The notes beneath the pieces were generated by a model. The model was given only the letters and a program-made list of their open reading frames with translations, searched no databases and was not told where the DNA came from. Positions 45,079-56,426 of a DNA stretch of 64,000 nt are shown one piece after another (the stretch's first letter is position 1; every line of letters begins with the position of its first letter). The stretch is from Ypsolopha sequella (Eukaryota > Arthropoda > Insecta > Lepidoptera > Ypsolophidae): NCBI GenBank assembly GCA_934047225.1, contig OW204000.1:19610001-19674000 (forward strand), written 5' to 3'. The translations under genes and the position numbers were made by a program.

Positions 45079-45702
45079 ATCCCATCAAAAACATAGAATG
45101 TACAAAAATGTCAAGTCTCGCAATGCAATCTTTCCAGCGTAAAAAGTTGTGAGATCTTATGTAAAGCCAAGTCTGTTATTTTAGTTTGTATGGAAGCACC
45201 TTTTCATTTTAGTTAGTATGGGAGCACCTATTTAACAAATTTATCATTAATTGTTTCGTAATTAGTTACCTACCAATATTAAGTGACTGTATTAATATTA
45301 GTCATCTTTATTTCTCTAATAAAATATAGTGACTTTGCAATCGCACAACAACATATCCTACAACATATCTACCTAATACCAATTTACTAGCAATTTGAGA
45401 AGATATTTCTACGCATCAGCGCTTTATTTGTGCTCTGCGATTGCCAAGTCACTATATTTTATTAGAGAAATAAAGATGACTAATATTAATACAGTCACTT
45501 AATGTAGGTAGGTAACTAATTAGGAAACAATTAATGATAAATTTGTAAAATAGGTGCTCCCATACTAACTAAAATGAAAAGGTGCTGCCATACAAACTAA
45601 AATAACAGACTTGGCTTTACATAAGATCTCACAACTTTTTACGCTGGAAAGATTGCATTGCGAGACTTGACATTTTTGTACATTCTATGTTTTTGATGGG
45701 AT
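45079..45702. mobile_element. Long foldback element with ~270-bp arms
   Basis: The left arm from 'cccatcaaaaacatagaatg' and right arm ending 'cattctatgtttttgatggg' are almost identical reverse complements over ~270 bases, leaving an ~80-base loop (45352-45431). 'gggatctcatttctttttgtagg' continues to the right towards the OTU gene, so foldback and OTU gene could be parts of one larger element. Confidence 0.85.
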
Positions 45703-46250
45703 CTCATTTCTTTTTGTAGGTAGTCCTCCTTTTTTTCTTCTCGGTTAATCTTTCTTGCACGTCAGCTACGGATTTTCTTAAAGCCCACTCCCTTTTACAT
45801 TATCATTTGGACATACTCCAGAGAAACTAGTACCGGGAAGGAGCACTTCATAATGACCACCTAAGAAACTACCAGAGAATTGTAAACGTTTCACTGGCGT
45901 CCCAGGATCGCCACCAAATGATCCTCTCAATCGGCCATTTTTGTAAACCTCGAAAGTAAATTGATACAAAGAAGTGGCTGCCATAAGTTCGGATACGGAA
46001 CCGTAGGTGATAGTTTTCATCATTGCTGTCGAGTACAGGTCAGCGTTAATGTGTCTCCACTCTCGTCACACGTATAAAGTTGCATTTCATGCCAATGCGC
46101 TACCACATACTCGACTACTGCAAACCTAATGTCATACGACGACTCAATGTTCCCATACATAGAGAATGACAAAGAACGGAACCAACATGAACCATCTCCA
46201 GGTATAGGGACAACTAGGTGTGGACAATATTTCAGGTTACATTGCAATGT
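45690..46250 (-). pseudogene. OTU-type cysteine protease domain, frameshifted
   Basis: Two minus-strand frames complement each other. 46247-46020 holds PIPGDGSCWFRSLSFSMYG (OTU Asp and Cys of the GDGxC motif) and a DIR...VVEYV helix. 46023-45778 holds FLGGHYEVLLPG (catalytic His region). They overlap at 'caatgatgaaa', where one stops at TGA and the other has ATG, a single-base frame change. A further shift near 45790 leads to a basic tail (AD...VQERLTEKKKRR). All three catalytic positions survive. In animals OTU domains occur in cellular deubiquitinases and in several transposon classes, including Helentrons. The neighbours here favour a transposon origin, which is inference. Confidence 0.72.
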
Positions 46251-46486
46251 TAATTTTTACGGTAAGTTATTATTATTATTATGAAGTGAAAGGCGGGCTT
46301 GCAGTCTAAACCACAGAGTTATTATGTCTAAGCCTAAACCTGGTCTTTATTCAATGACACACGAGTACATAGACATTTCAATATACCTACATCATAGAGG
46401 ATGCATATATACAAATAATACAACATTAGCCGCTTTATTTTTCCTGTAAGCTTTACTGGATAAATAGCTTTTTACCTTGATTTTTA

Positions 46487-46972
46487 GGGTTCGGTATCCT
46501 AAGGTTCCGTGACCCTATTACTAAGCCTCCGCTGTCTATCCATCTATCACAGGGGTCTACAGCTTTAGCCGTTATACGTGAATATAGTGCGTAAATATTT
46601 TCACATAATATATGTTACTTCGTCCTCTATCACGGCAAATAATAATATGGCCCCTATCACAGCATAAAAAGTTCAATAAATGGAAATCCAAGGGGGGTCC
46701 AATTATTCAACGTTATTTGTTTCAGCTCTATCTTTATAATACAACAATTTTGGGCACATAAATATTAGAGTTCCTTATTCAAAAGGTGCTGATTTGTTTT
46801 TCAGGCGCTACCATTTTAGCGCCTTGTTTTTTGTCGCCTTTATGTGGCTACGTCATCTTTATTGTTGGTATTTACCATAATGGTTTGGGATTTCGTACCC
46901 ATATTGTGTGATGGTAGTACGGAACCCTTCGTGAGCGAGTCCGACTTGCACTTTTTCGGTTTAATAGCGACT
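46487..46972 (-). repeat. 'agggttccgtac' repeat, diverged long copy
   Basis: From 'tttagggttcggtatcc' through 'aagcctccgctgtct' to 'gtacggaacccttcgtgag' and 'gagtccgacttgcac'. The last 200 bases match the two downstream units at 47017 and 47889. Confidence 0.6.
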
Positions 46973-47016
46973 TATTTACGAAATGTTGGTATTTCTTTTC
47001 TTAAATGGACTAAATG

Positions 47017-47360
47017 TGTTTTAGGGTTCCTTACCCAAAGCACAGATTATTATAACAAAGGCTCTATCGTTAGAACGGTTATACATACAAGTAAGTACCC
47101 ACAAGTTGAAAATTTAGACAGTCTACTTTAAAGTAAAATAACAAATAATAAAAAGGAGGGTTCCTTCCTAAAAAGGTACCGAATTTTTTGTCTGGCACTA
47201 CCGTTTTATCCCGTTTTATCGCTTTGTTTTTTGTCGCCTTGATGGTGCTATGGCATCTTTGTTGTTGCAATTTACTTTTAGGGTTCCGTACTCGAAATGT
47301 GTGGGGGTACGGAACTCTTTATGCACGAGTTGGACTCGCACTTTACCGTTTTTTAGTGAC
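47017..47360 (-). repeat. 'agggttcc' unit, tandem-like copy 1
   Basis: 'tagggttccttacccaaagc', 'aaggctctatcgttagaacg', 'cgctttgttttttgtcgcct' and the terminal 'gtacggaactctttatgc' recur in order at 47889-48205. A family-3 TTAA element lies between the two units. Confidence 0.65.
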
Positions 47361-47388
47361 TTAATTACGAAATGTTAATGTTCTCTTG

Positions 47389-47862
47389 TTAAGGCCCTTA
47401 ATATCGACAAATAGGTACTTTCTAAAGCCTACTCCTCTTTTATGGCCAAACCAAAAATATTGAAAAAATGTGTTATGGATTATCAACTCTAGGACAACAT
47501 ATGCAACATTTTTCTTTTTCGTACCACCAAAACTTCTATATGAAAAATTGTTTTAACTGAATGGTGTTTTTTGGGTTGAATTTCCTACTGCTCCTAAGCG
47601 GCTTAGGTGATTTAATTCATTTATGCTTTGATAAATAGATAAACTTGATAGCTATAAATATAACATAGAATTATTCAATCGAACAATGACGTCCATGTGA
47701 AAAGTATTATTTTCTCCTATTTTGCCCTTTCAAGGACGCAGCGAGCGTCGTAACAGCCACCACGCATAGTGCACTGATTTGAACGTTATTTCAATGTCGT
47801 TTCCGTCGATATTCACACAGACAAACATCGAGCTGCTAATTTGGCGACGGTAATCGCCTTAA
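47389..47862 (+). mobile_element. TTAA-ended element, family 3, copy 2
   Basis: 474 bp, 'ttaaggcccttaatatcgac' to 'ggtaatcgccttaa', flanked by TTAA. It sits between two copies of a duplicated unit. Confidence 0.8.
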
Positions 47863-47888
47863 ATAGACTAATTGAACATTATACACCC

Positions 47889-48205
47889 TTTTTAGGGTTC
47901 CTTACCCAAGGAACAGATTATTATAACAAAGGCTCTATCTTTAGAACGGTTATACATACAAGTACAAGTTGAAACTTTGGGCAGTCTGTAGTAAATACTT
48001 TAAAGTACAATAATGAAAATTAGGGTTCCGTACTAAATAGGTACCGAATTGATTGTCAGGCGCTACTGTTTTATCGCTTTGTTTTTTGTCGCTTTAATGT
48101 TGCTATGGCATCTATATTGTTGTTATTTACTTTTAGGGTTCCGTACCCATATTGTGTACCTTTATGCGCGAGTCCGATACGCACTTTACCGGTTTTATTT
48201 TTTAT
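47889..48205 (-). repeat. 'agggttcc' unit, tandem-like copy 2
   Basis: Parallels 47017-47360 with small gaps. It ends 'gcgcgagtccgatacgcac' and 'tttaccggtttta'. 'cgcactttaacggttttatt' is duplicated again just after. Confidence 0.65.
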
Positions 48206-48814
48206 TTTTCGCACTTTAACGGTTTTATTTTTTATTTTTACTACTTGCTATATTTTCGGAAATAAAGGCATACATTTTTTTTACACTTTTTACCATCTAG
48301 CATCACCAGGTAGAATTTTTCGTGGTAGATGTCTTTAATGCAAAGCAGCATACTACCAACGTCATCTAGTGTCATACAAATTTATATATGCAGCTGGAAA
48401 CATACATTTTGTATAAACTTTGTATGGAAATATTAAATTACCAACCGCAAATAACATTTTTATATTTTTTTCTTGCTATGTACACTTAACACTAATCGCA
48501 TGCAAAATTTTAAGTTTGTAGGGCTGCTAGAACACCTTTAGACTTTTGATGATGTGTCAGTCAGTCAGTGACAAAATAAGGGAACTTTCACTTGAGATAT
48601 TTCGTAATCAAATATAGGTACAAACTTGTAATTTGGGGGTAGAAGTAGGTTCAGTAAGTTCTCTTGGTAACTGAAATTTCAGACTTCTAGCTTTACCCAC
48701 AACGAAGATACAGGGGGGTTGAAAGTGCCGTGAATTGCTTCGAGAAAAGGATGGTACGGCCGTTCCGCGTTTTTTTGCGAGACTCGGCGGGGGCACTGCC
48801 GTGCCCCCAGATTA

Positions 48815-48958
48815 TTTTGAAGCTACCATAATATCATTACAAATATGTTTATACATACAGCAAAACTATTGTTAAAAGTTGTCTTATCTAAAAGTTGTAT
48901 TTTGGCCGTTATAATCATGTCTTAATATTTTGTTACAAATCCATATAATCGAACCTTA
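48815..48958 (-). mobile_element. Foldback MITE, single right arm
   Basis: 'tattttgaagctaccataat', 'acatacagcaaa' and 'taaaagttgtattttggccg' match the right arm of 61780-62090 without the hairpin. Confidence 0.55.
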
Positions 48959-48971
48959 AAGGCTAGTATAT

Positions 48972-49395
48972 GACCAGTGCGTCCTTCCACTTCCAGTGAT
49001 GACGTACGGCGCTGAAACGTGGTCTCTTACCCAGGGCTTGATTCGCCGATTTAAGGTCGCTCAACGAGCTATGGAGCGGGCTTTGCTAGGGATATCTCTG
49101 GTGGATAAAATCCGAAACGATTATATCCGTCAGAGATCGAATCAGTAAGTTGAAGTGGCAGTGGGCAGGCCATATTTGTAGCCGACATGGTGGTCGTTGG
49201 GGCCTAAAGGTCTTGGAATGGAGACCACGTAAGTACAACAAATTGTAGCGTGGGCCGACCTCGAGCCCGCTGGACCGACGACGGAAGGATGTTGCGGGTA
49301 GCGGCTGGATGAGGATGATGCAGGACTGCCAAAATATTGGAGAGGCCTATGTCCAGCAGTGGACGAACACAGGCTGATCGATGAATGGATGGAAA
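48972..49395 (+). pseudogene. RTE-clade LINE, C-terminal reverse-transcriptase region
   Basis: The frame opens DQCVLPLPVMTYGAETWSL, goes on through FKVAQRAMERALLG and IRNDYIRQR, then shifts frame into KLKWQWAGHI, GLKVLEWRPRK and finally EAYVQQWTNTG-stop. This is the classic RTE-clade C-terminus. At least one frameshift and a stop near 49246 break it. The tail 'gatcgatgaatggatg' is the short-repeat end. It is 5' truncated at 48972. Confidence 0.85.
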
Positions 49396-49886
49396 TGCTT
49401 GACTAAGAATTTAAGGTCACGTCAAAAACTATATATGGATGTTATATGCTAGAATGCATTTCTAGTTGGATTTAACACAAAGGTAGCCTTTCACTAACAG
49501 AATACTAGCCCCATTCTCACGGCAACAATGTTGCTTTTCTGAGGTAATTAGACAAGAAATATGGCTAACAAACGAATATTTCCGGTTCCAAAACACGCAA
49601 ATACAACAAATGAACAGAAAATCGGTTACTTCAACTAAACATTGAATTAAATAAAGCAATTGTCATGAGAGAAACTTGCGTGTAAAACCTAAAGATAAAA
49701 AACACACGACAGTATCTTGTAAAAGAGAAACCATGACACCGACTGCTATAAAAGTGGGTATATATAACAAAATTCACAAATAACACAAATGCAAACACAC
49801 ACCACTATAATAAAAAGCAATTAATCAAGGGAAGTAATAAGACCCAACATGTTCGAAATTCAAATTTTGACTAAGTCAAAATCCAG

Positions 49887-50273
49887 GTGAACAATTCGCG
49901 GTGCGCGTACGCAAGCGGGCGTCGTCCGTGCAACTGGTTGATACAACGGCGGCGCCTACACATGCGTTGGTGTCTCTACCATCTTTCACTTGATCGATTT
50001 CATTTGGATTTATGCACTTATTTGACACTAGCGCAAGAGTTTATGATCGTGTTAATGCGAGAAGTCATATGGGAAATTGATTGTCATAATATGTTGAACA
50101 CCTACACTCCCTCTGCAACTACCCATATTTTGTTTATTTTAATCAGAACCTATCAACACAATGAATTTACGACAGATGCATTGTATAAAGTAAACGCGAA
50201 AGATGCAACTGTAATGCTAGTGAAGTTCAACGTTTGTTTTTTAATAAAGGAAGACATGATGTTGCTTTATTAA
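49887..50273 (+). CDS. 128-codon open frame, doubtful
   Basis: The first ~40 codons lie in a locally GC-rich stretch (Arg/Cys-rich start, MNNSRCAYASGRRPCNW), the rest in AT-rich DNA with hydrophobic, unbiased codons. No domain is recognised and no splice pattern was found. It is retained only because it is the longest frame between 47 and 64 kb outside known repeats besides low-complexity ones. Confidence 0.15.
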   Translation: MNNSRCAYASGRRPCNWLIQRRRLHMRWCLYHLSLDRFHLDLCTYLTLAQEFMIVLMREVIWEIDCHNMLNTYTPSATTHILFILIRTYQHNEFTTDALYKVNAKDATVMLVKFNVCFLIKEDMMLLY

Positions 50274-51624
50274 AAATAAGGAAGACAAATAACGAAGTCA
50301 AAAAACACGACGTATTGCATTATGATTGCTTGTATTTTTTATCTCTTTACTCAATTAAAGTTTACATTATTATTCTTATAAAAACACTTTGTTAAAATTA
50401 TTTCCAGATATATTTCTTCTTTTTGTCGGCATCAGTGGAACTTAATAATTTTTTTATATATTATACTAAAATGTCATAAAATGGTAGAATGAAGCGGATA
50501 ATTGATAGACAAAAAAACTTTAAAAAAAATATTAGGTAGGTGCTTTTTGAAATTGAAGGAAGATGGGTAGATGATTGTTTATCTTTGTTTGTTAATACTC
50601 GGACCGTAATGCACCAAGCGACCATTTTTTAGGACCATAGGACTCATTTTTTGCCATTTTATGACATTTTGGTATATTATATAAATATTTTATTAAGTTT
50701 CACTGATGCCGACAAGGAGTAGATATATATCTGGAGATAATTGTAATATAGTGTTTTTTTAAGAAAATATAATGTTAACTAATATTATAAAAAATACATG
50801 ATCTTGCTAAGTTTCTTGCCCTTCTTCTTAGCAACAATAATCGAATGGGCGGAGTTAGGTATAAATTTATTATATGTATAGCATATATTTATAATATTCT
50901 TTATTCCTTGTTCCTATATTTTTATGTCATTCAAGTGTATTTTTTTATTAAATTTAAGTAAACCTAACCTTTACTATTCCCTGTGTATTTCCCCATATTA
51001 TTATTTATTACATAAAACAATTACCTATACACATAGATTACATTAACACCAAACTGTAATAAGTGTTTGTTACATAAATAAAATATATTTCATTTCATAT
51101 GACATACGCCTGAAAAAAACTTTGAGAAATGAAACCGAAACGGCTGTCAAGTATCCAACAACATTTTCGAATGATGTAGAAATTATACAAAGCAAAACAG
51201 TTAAAATTTATCTACTAATAAATACGTCTGGAGCCAACCATGCGGAACGGGCGATAGCAGATCACGCGACAGAATACCGACAAATAAGTGTTATTGAAAC
51301 ACGCTTGAATTGACTGCAATGTATCCTTGTCTTCGGCAAGGGTTGTGACAGAGATAAAACAGTTGTTGAAAGAGATCTGGTATCGAATCGAGGTTCAGCT
51401 TGATAGATTGATTAAGATGGTTGGAGAGACAGTCTACTTCGACGATCTACAAACTGATTAGGAGTGTAGATTGACATATTATCTTTGAGTTAGATTTATG
51501 GGGAAAGTTAAAAATATATATTGATTCAGTTACTTTTTTTTTAATAAAAAAGTTATTTATTGATAGGCACTTAAATAACATTAATAAAACTAAATTATAA
51601 ATAATAATAAGTATGTTAATGAAA

Positions 51625-52013
51625 TATGTTTTCAATGCAAGTGCTCGTAAAGGCCCACTTTTTATGCATCGAAACCGAACAGAAAGTCGATTATTTTGCC
51701 CTAGGGCTTCATTATTATTATTTTTTTAAATTTCTTTACAATGTTTGGCTAACCTGCAGCCTTTCCTATGTAGCATAAATGTTATACTTTTTTTTCCACT
51801 GTTTAACGGCTCTGGATACAGTCCTTTTGAGCCAATCATAATTTAAAGTTCACAAGATTATATTTGTTTTATTTCCTCACACTATGCATTGAAAAACATA
51901 GTACACGGGCGTAAGAGCAATAAATTACTTGGTTACGTTTAAAACACTCGCTACGCTCGTGTTTTAAATCGTCCTCGTATTTTATTCCTTTTCGCCCTTG
52001 TAGCATAAACTAC
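51625..52013 (+). mobile_element. Composite MITE, copy 3 of 4
   Basis: Same A+B layout as 18530-18925, with a short deletion after 'gaaaaacatagta'. The right end is the insertion target of the hairpin element at 52024. Confidence 0.8.
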
Positions 52014-52023
52014 TATTATAAAA

Positions 52024-52295
52024 CACCGTTCAAGGGCCTTTTTTATTTTTTTATGTATATGTTATACTCCACATAAATACAAACACTTAATGGTTTTAGT
52101 CGCTATATGTCGACCCCTCAGTGGGGTCGTCATCATAAACTACAAAGAAAATAAAATAAAAATAGGATAAATACTTGTATTATGTGCATGAGTAACTAAA
52201 AATGATGTATTTATATTTATGTGGAATATAACATATATGTGTATAAAAAACAAAAAGGCCCTTAAACGGTGTTTTGTAAAAATATTTAATTAACA
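52024..52295. mobile_element. 272-bp hairpin insert with 10-bp target duplication and decayed hammerhead motif
   Basis: Flanked by TATTATAAAA at 52014-52023 and 52296-52305. Arms 'caccgttcaagggccttttt' to 'ccacataaatac' are inverted at 52200-52277. Between them, on minus (52135-52085), AUGAUGA, a perfect stem CGACCCC/GGGGUCG and ACAUAUAG align to the motif at 63748, but GAAA is lost. The 157-codon minus frame at 52180-52653 runs through this AT-rich hairpin and is not a gene. Confidence 0.65.
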
Positions 52296-52744
52296 TATTA
52301 TAAAAATAATAAAGTAATAAATGAGTATAAAATTGTATTGTGTAGATACGAACTCTAAATGATAAAGTAATAAAATAATATAAAATGTGGTATAAAAGGA
52401 GATAATTTGCTTGTGTTTTACATTGATGTAGTTTAAAAACGACATCAAAGTAAAGCAAGTAGGTAGTAAATACAGAGGTTTTATGGCATGATATTTCCAT
52501 ATTTGGCGTAAAAAACAACTTCATTGCAACATTTCGAAAGTAACGAGAAGAGCGAGATAGCAATATTATTTTCAATTTATTTGTATAAAACACATCATCA
52601 TGACGTATATAAATATTTCCGAGATTCAGAATATCACGTGCTTGCAGCGACACATAAACCTCTTTATGGTTTCCGTTAGCTGTATAAGTTTTATAATATT
52701 GTATATTTTTCTTTTATTTACCCAATAAACGCATAAAAAAAACG

Positions 52745-53000
52745 TAAACAGGCAACACTCGTACACCCTCTTTTTACCGTCGACTGTTACGTCCCAACGT
52801 GATAGAGACAGAGCTTTCAGATTTACCTCACAGAGCTTTTCGTTCACCGTTTATCAAGCAGGAAGTTTAATAACAAATACTATAGACATAAATTCCTATA
52901 TTCATTGATGCATGCTTGTTTTAGACCGACAGGATTCAAACCTGAGTCTTAGGATTGAAAAGAGTCCGGCGTCCTACCGACTGACCTACCGCTGCTTATT
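52745..53000 (-). repeat. Diverged SINE copy with tRNA-like head
   Basis: 'gtcccaacgtgatag', 'ttcgttcaccgttt' and 'gatgcatgcttg' follow the SINE body. The head reads, on minus, an A-box-like 'ggtcagtcggtaggac' and B-box-like 'aggtttgaatcc'. Confidence 0.6.
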
Positions 53001-53689
53001 AGTAAAATTAATTCCTCATATAATTCATCCACGATACGGAACCCTAGGTACGCGGGTCTGTCTCGCATTTGACCGGTTCTTTTTTGTGTGACATTCATTC
53101 ATTATTTTTATCAATTTATTATTATTTCTCAAATTGATTACTTTTTGTTCTATTTTAATTATTCAATATTATTTAAATTATTATTATTCATTATTTTCTT
53201 AGTCAATAGTATAATGTAAGTAGAATTCTTAATCATTAATTAGTAGCTTTTGCCTGCGGCTTCACCCGCGTTTATTTAGTTTTTGTGAAGTCCTATCGAA
53301 TCTGTGCATTTTTCCAGGATAAAAAGTAGCCTATCCAAAAGTACAATCGATCCGTTGCTCCGTTGTTCCGTGAATGAAGGACAAACAAACAAACACACAC
53401 TTCACATTTATAATAACAGTGGTGATATTTTTTTAATTCTACTTGCAACTTCTTCTTGTTCTACTAACAACTTCACCTAATCCAACGCTTTTATTTTAGA
53501 CTTATCTATCCTGCTCAGTGGAAGCGGGCCACTTAGAAAACTCGCAATTTTGAGGTGTTTTTAATTATTATTTTGGAATAAGAGGGATGTGTTTTTAATA
53601 TTAGATCTTTACATACGAAATTGCCGAAATTTTCTTACAGATTCATGATTTTATAATCCCTGTAATGCAATAGTTTTTTCCATTAGTTG

Positions 53690-54015
53690 TTTTTATTTGA
53701 AAGTTGATTTCAAGGTTTTAAATCTCCGTATAAAATTTTGTTTTTATTGTCAGTTTGATAACCAAAATTAAATTTTCAAAAACTATTCATCCTAAATGCC
53801 ATCCATTTCCATGATAAGATTCGTAATAATTTTTACAGCTAACACTTTTCAAAAATAAAAATAAAATTGCTGTTAGCTTAATGTTGCCTCATTTATACAC
53901 AAAAGAAATTACATAATTTGGATTTGTCATTCCTAAACAAAATGCAAAAATTTTAGCACTCAAAATTGAGTTTCCTTCAAATTCTCTATAGAAAACGGCA
54001 ATTTCATATGTAAAG
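53690..54015 (-). repeat. Dispersed repeat related to 37480-37690 and 33810-33984
   Basis: The first part is the complement of 37480-37690 (single, unduplicated unit). The second part ('tacacaaaagaaattacata', 'gtttccttcaaattctctat') matches 33850-33984 in the same strand sense. 25850-25960 carries the complement of that second part. The element class is unknown. Confidence 0.5.
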
Positions 54016-54266
54016 ACCTATTATGACGGCCGTTTTATTATATCACATTTTTACGTCGTTTATTTTAACTTATACTAATATAACCCAAATGAAATTATAT
54101 TTAGACCACAGTAAAGCCGATTCTGGAGGCTTTAGTTTTAGTACTGTCAAAACTAAAATTATTCCAAAGTAATTTTGCTTCTGTCCCTAACACTTAAGGA
54201 CTATTTTGCAATAAAAAAAAAAATATTTTGACAGCACTAAAATTAAAACCTTCAGAATTGGCTTTA

Positions 54267-54620
54267 ATGTGTATATATCGTCACGACATGAATCCCCGAG
54301 GGGGTGTCAGCGGTTTTCCAAGTGTGAACTGTGAAATGCAAGTTACAATCCACACTCGGTACACCCGCATTTCACCGACAATTATTACGTCCCAACGTGA
54401 TGAGTGGTGAACCCTATCGCCGTTCTTTGGGCACAAATACACGCTTTTTAGGGCATGCAGGTTTCCTAACGATGTTTTCCTTCAGCGTTAGCAAGTGGTA
54501 AGTAAGAACAAATACCATGCACATCAATTCTGAAAAACTCATTGGTGCATGCCCAACCGGGGATCGAACCTGGATCTCAAGATTGAGAGGCCAGCGTTTT
54601 ACCCCTGAGCTACCGCCACT
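54267..54620 (-). repeat. Complete tRNA-derived SINE
   Basis: On the minus strand, starting at 54620, the head has an A-box (tagctcaggggtaaaacgct) and a B-box (ggttcgatccccgg) about 35 bases apart, typical of an RNA polymerase III promoter. The body includes 'ggaaaacatcgttaggaaac', 'tcacgttgggacgt' and 'gggtgtaccgagtgtgg' and ends near 'gattcatgtcgtgacg'. About 350 bp. It is the only copy in the window with both head and body; partial copies lie at 18430, 27893, 38600 and 52745. Confidence 0.8.
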
Positions 54621-54741
54621 ATAAACTGTGATTTAGATCACAGGTTAGGCCTATCTTTGCGATTTCATTGGATGCAGGAAAATGCAAGTAATCATCGAAC
54701 GGCCAAAATACTAAATATCGAAGAGTAAATTAAATTATCAC

Positions 54742-54973
54742 AATGAGCGTTTTTCTCGTTGTTTTTTTTTCCTTAGTTCTTAGCTTTCTTCCAGATAGCG
54801 ATGTCCATGTCACCATAGATAAAATGCGTTTTGTAGCAATCAACGTCAAAGTGGTATTTCGTTTGTTTGGAATCGGTGCAAATTTTGTCTTTGATTCTGT
54901 TGCTAAAGAATACGACACTGCCATCTAGGAATCTTATTTAACACTAAATTTGGCATAAGGAAAAATGCTCATT
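54742..54973. mobile_element. MITE with TIR 'aatgagc', copy 1
   Basis: 'aatgagcgtttttc' and 'ggaaaaatgctcatt' are the inverted ends. The second copy is at 56427-56668 at about 90 percent likeness. Frames of 61-64 codons on both strands are internal to the repeat. It contains the motif 'ctgccatctagg'. Confidence 0.75.
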
Positions 54974-55083
54974 TCGCGGTTTAATATTAATTTTAAAAGA
55001 AACAAAATCGATATAACCCCCCTTGAAATCATTCAACGTTTGAAACAAAGACCTTTAAATGGTTCTCATAACCGAATAACGAA

Positions 55084-55308
55084 ATGAACAAGCCACCAAT
55101 GGCGCCAGGGCGTATAACCAAATACGATCCGTTGTTGCACGGTAATCACCGAGGTCGCCCACATGTCAGTGTGGCTCCAAGACTGAACAATATGTACGAT
55201 CGATTAAATACTGAACATTTCCAAAATTGGTTATGTATGAACGGTCCTGTCGAAGGTCGAAAGTGCAGGTTTAAAAGAGGTTGCATATTTGGCGATGAAG
55301 GTTTCTGA
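55084..55308 (+). CDS. 74-codon open frame of unknown identity
   Basis: Starts at ATG 55084 (MNKPPMAPGRITKYDPLLHG), is rich in Asn, Arg and Gly, has three Cys near the end and stops at TGA 55308. Codon content is less AT-biased than its surroundings. No promoter, splice sites or homologue are apparent. It could be a fragment of a transposon frame. Confidence 0.2.
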   Translation: MNKPPMAPGRITKYDPLLHGNHRGRPHVSVAPRLNNMYDRLNTEHFQNWLCMNGPVEGRKCRFKRGCIFGDEGF

Positions 55309-55824
55309 TGCAGTTATATAATAAATAACAGTAGAACCCGGTGTGTGTCTGTACAATGAAGAAAAGTAATACAAATAGAAAGGGGGTGACTAAAGAAGAG
55401 TAACAGAACACAAGTCAGGGATTTTTAGAATTCTTTTCTGTCTGTCCGTTTGTTTGTTTGTTTGTTTGTTCGCGCACATCTCCGAAACCACAGAACCGAT
55501 TCGAATGCGGCATTCTTTGATTATCATCGTAGTGACCCTGATCAAGATATAGGCCATAAGCGGTGTTAATGAAATAACGCCCAAGGTGAAAACGCGAAAG
55601 AGTTGAATAAACGAGGATAGAGCCGCGGGCAAAAGGCTAGTTTATAGAATAAGTGCAGACGATACAGTGCAAGAGATGTCGAGTCATAAATAGGTCGTAA
55701 ACCTACTTGAACAGTCTATAAAATCGAAGAGGCTACTATGTAGCATCATAGACTAAGTATTACTACGCATAGACTAGCAGTTCTCATACATCAGTTGTAG
55801 CCACAAAAAAGGTGTAAAATTCTA

Positions 55825-56110
55825 ACGAAATCTAGATGGCGTTGCTAAATCCTCTAACGAACCCCGAAGACCGATTGGTGACGCTAGTGGCACAGCGATG
55901 TCACGTAACATAAAAATAATTCCCACTTCGATAATAGATGGCGCTGAAATATTCACTGTTAGTGTTGCCAACTTAGCGCCATCTAGTTTTTCTTCCAAAG
56001 CTATTACAGCCACATATTTACTTGCTAACCATTAGAGTTTACTTGCAGCCAATTAAACAAATTATGCTTATTTGCAACACTTGGCGACACCTAGTGTTGT
56101 AAAGCGCGTA
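55825..56110. promoter_or_regulatory. Cluster of AGATGGCGC-like motifs
   Basis: 'ctagatggcgtt' (55832), 'atagatggcgctg' (55936) and the inverted 'agcgccatctag' (55976) occur within 160 bases, plus 'ggcgacacctagtg' at 56085. AGATGGCGC resembles the insect CTCF core. The cluster could be an insulator or simply a repeat that carries this motif. Confidence 0.3.
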
Positions 56111-56426
56111 GAAAATTTGCTACGCCTAGATGTATGGGATTTGTCGGTTTATACGTAGTAGAAATACTTCACTGAAGTAGGTTAGTTGTATTCTCGAAAT
56201 ACGGACCTCGTCAAGGATTAGTCGGTTGATAAGGAGCTTTCCTGGCCGAAGTGACAGCTGATAGACGCGACCTTTTCTTTACGGATAATATAACGCGTAG
56301 CATTGCCAAGTTATCATATACACAGATACATGCTTCGAATCCAACAATGTGCTACACATAAAGAAAACACAAGTATATATTTGCCTACTCTGCCCTGTAA
56401 AGGCAATTTATGTCATGTTTTGAGAC

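Noticed and set aside
52180..52653. 157-codon minus-strand frame
   Set aside because: It is AT-rich low-complexity sequence running through the hairpin insert and its flank, with Tyr/Leu/Phe/Ile-heavy composition expected by chance and no domain.
54539..54620. Possible tRNA gene (A- and B-box present)
   Set aside because: It continues into a repeated body with other copies, lacks a full cloverleaf and is better explained as a SINE head. The same holds for 18430-18526 and 52920-53000.
54742..54928. 61-64-codon frames on both strands
   Set aside because: They lie wholly inside the 'aatgagc' MITE, and the second copy at 56427 breaks both frames.
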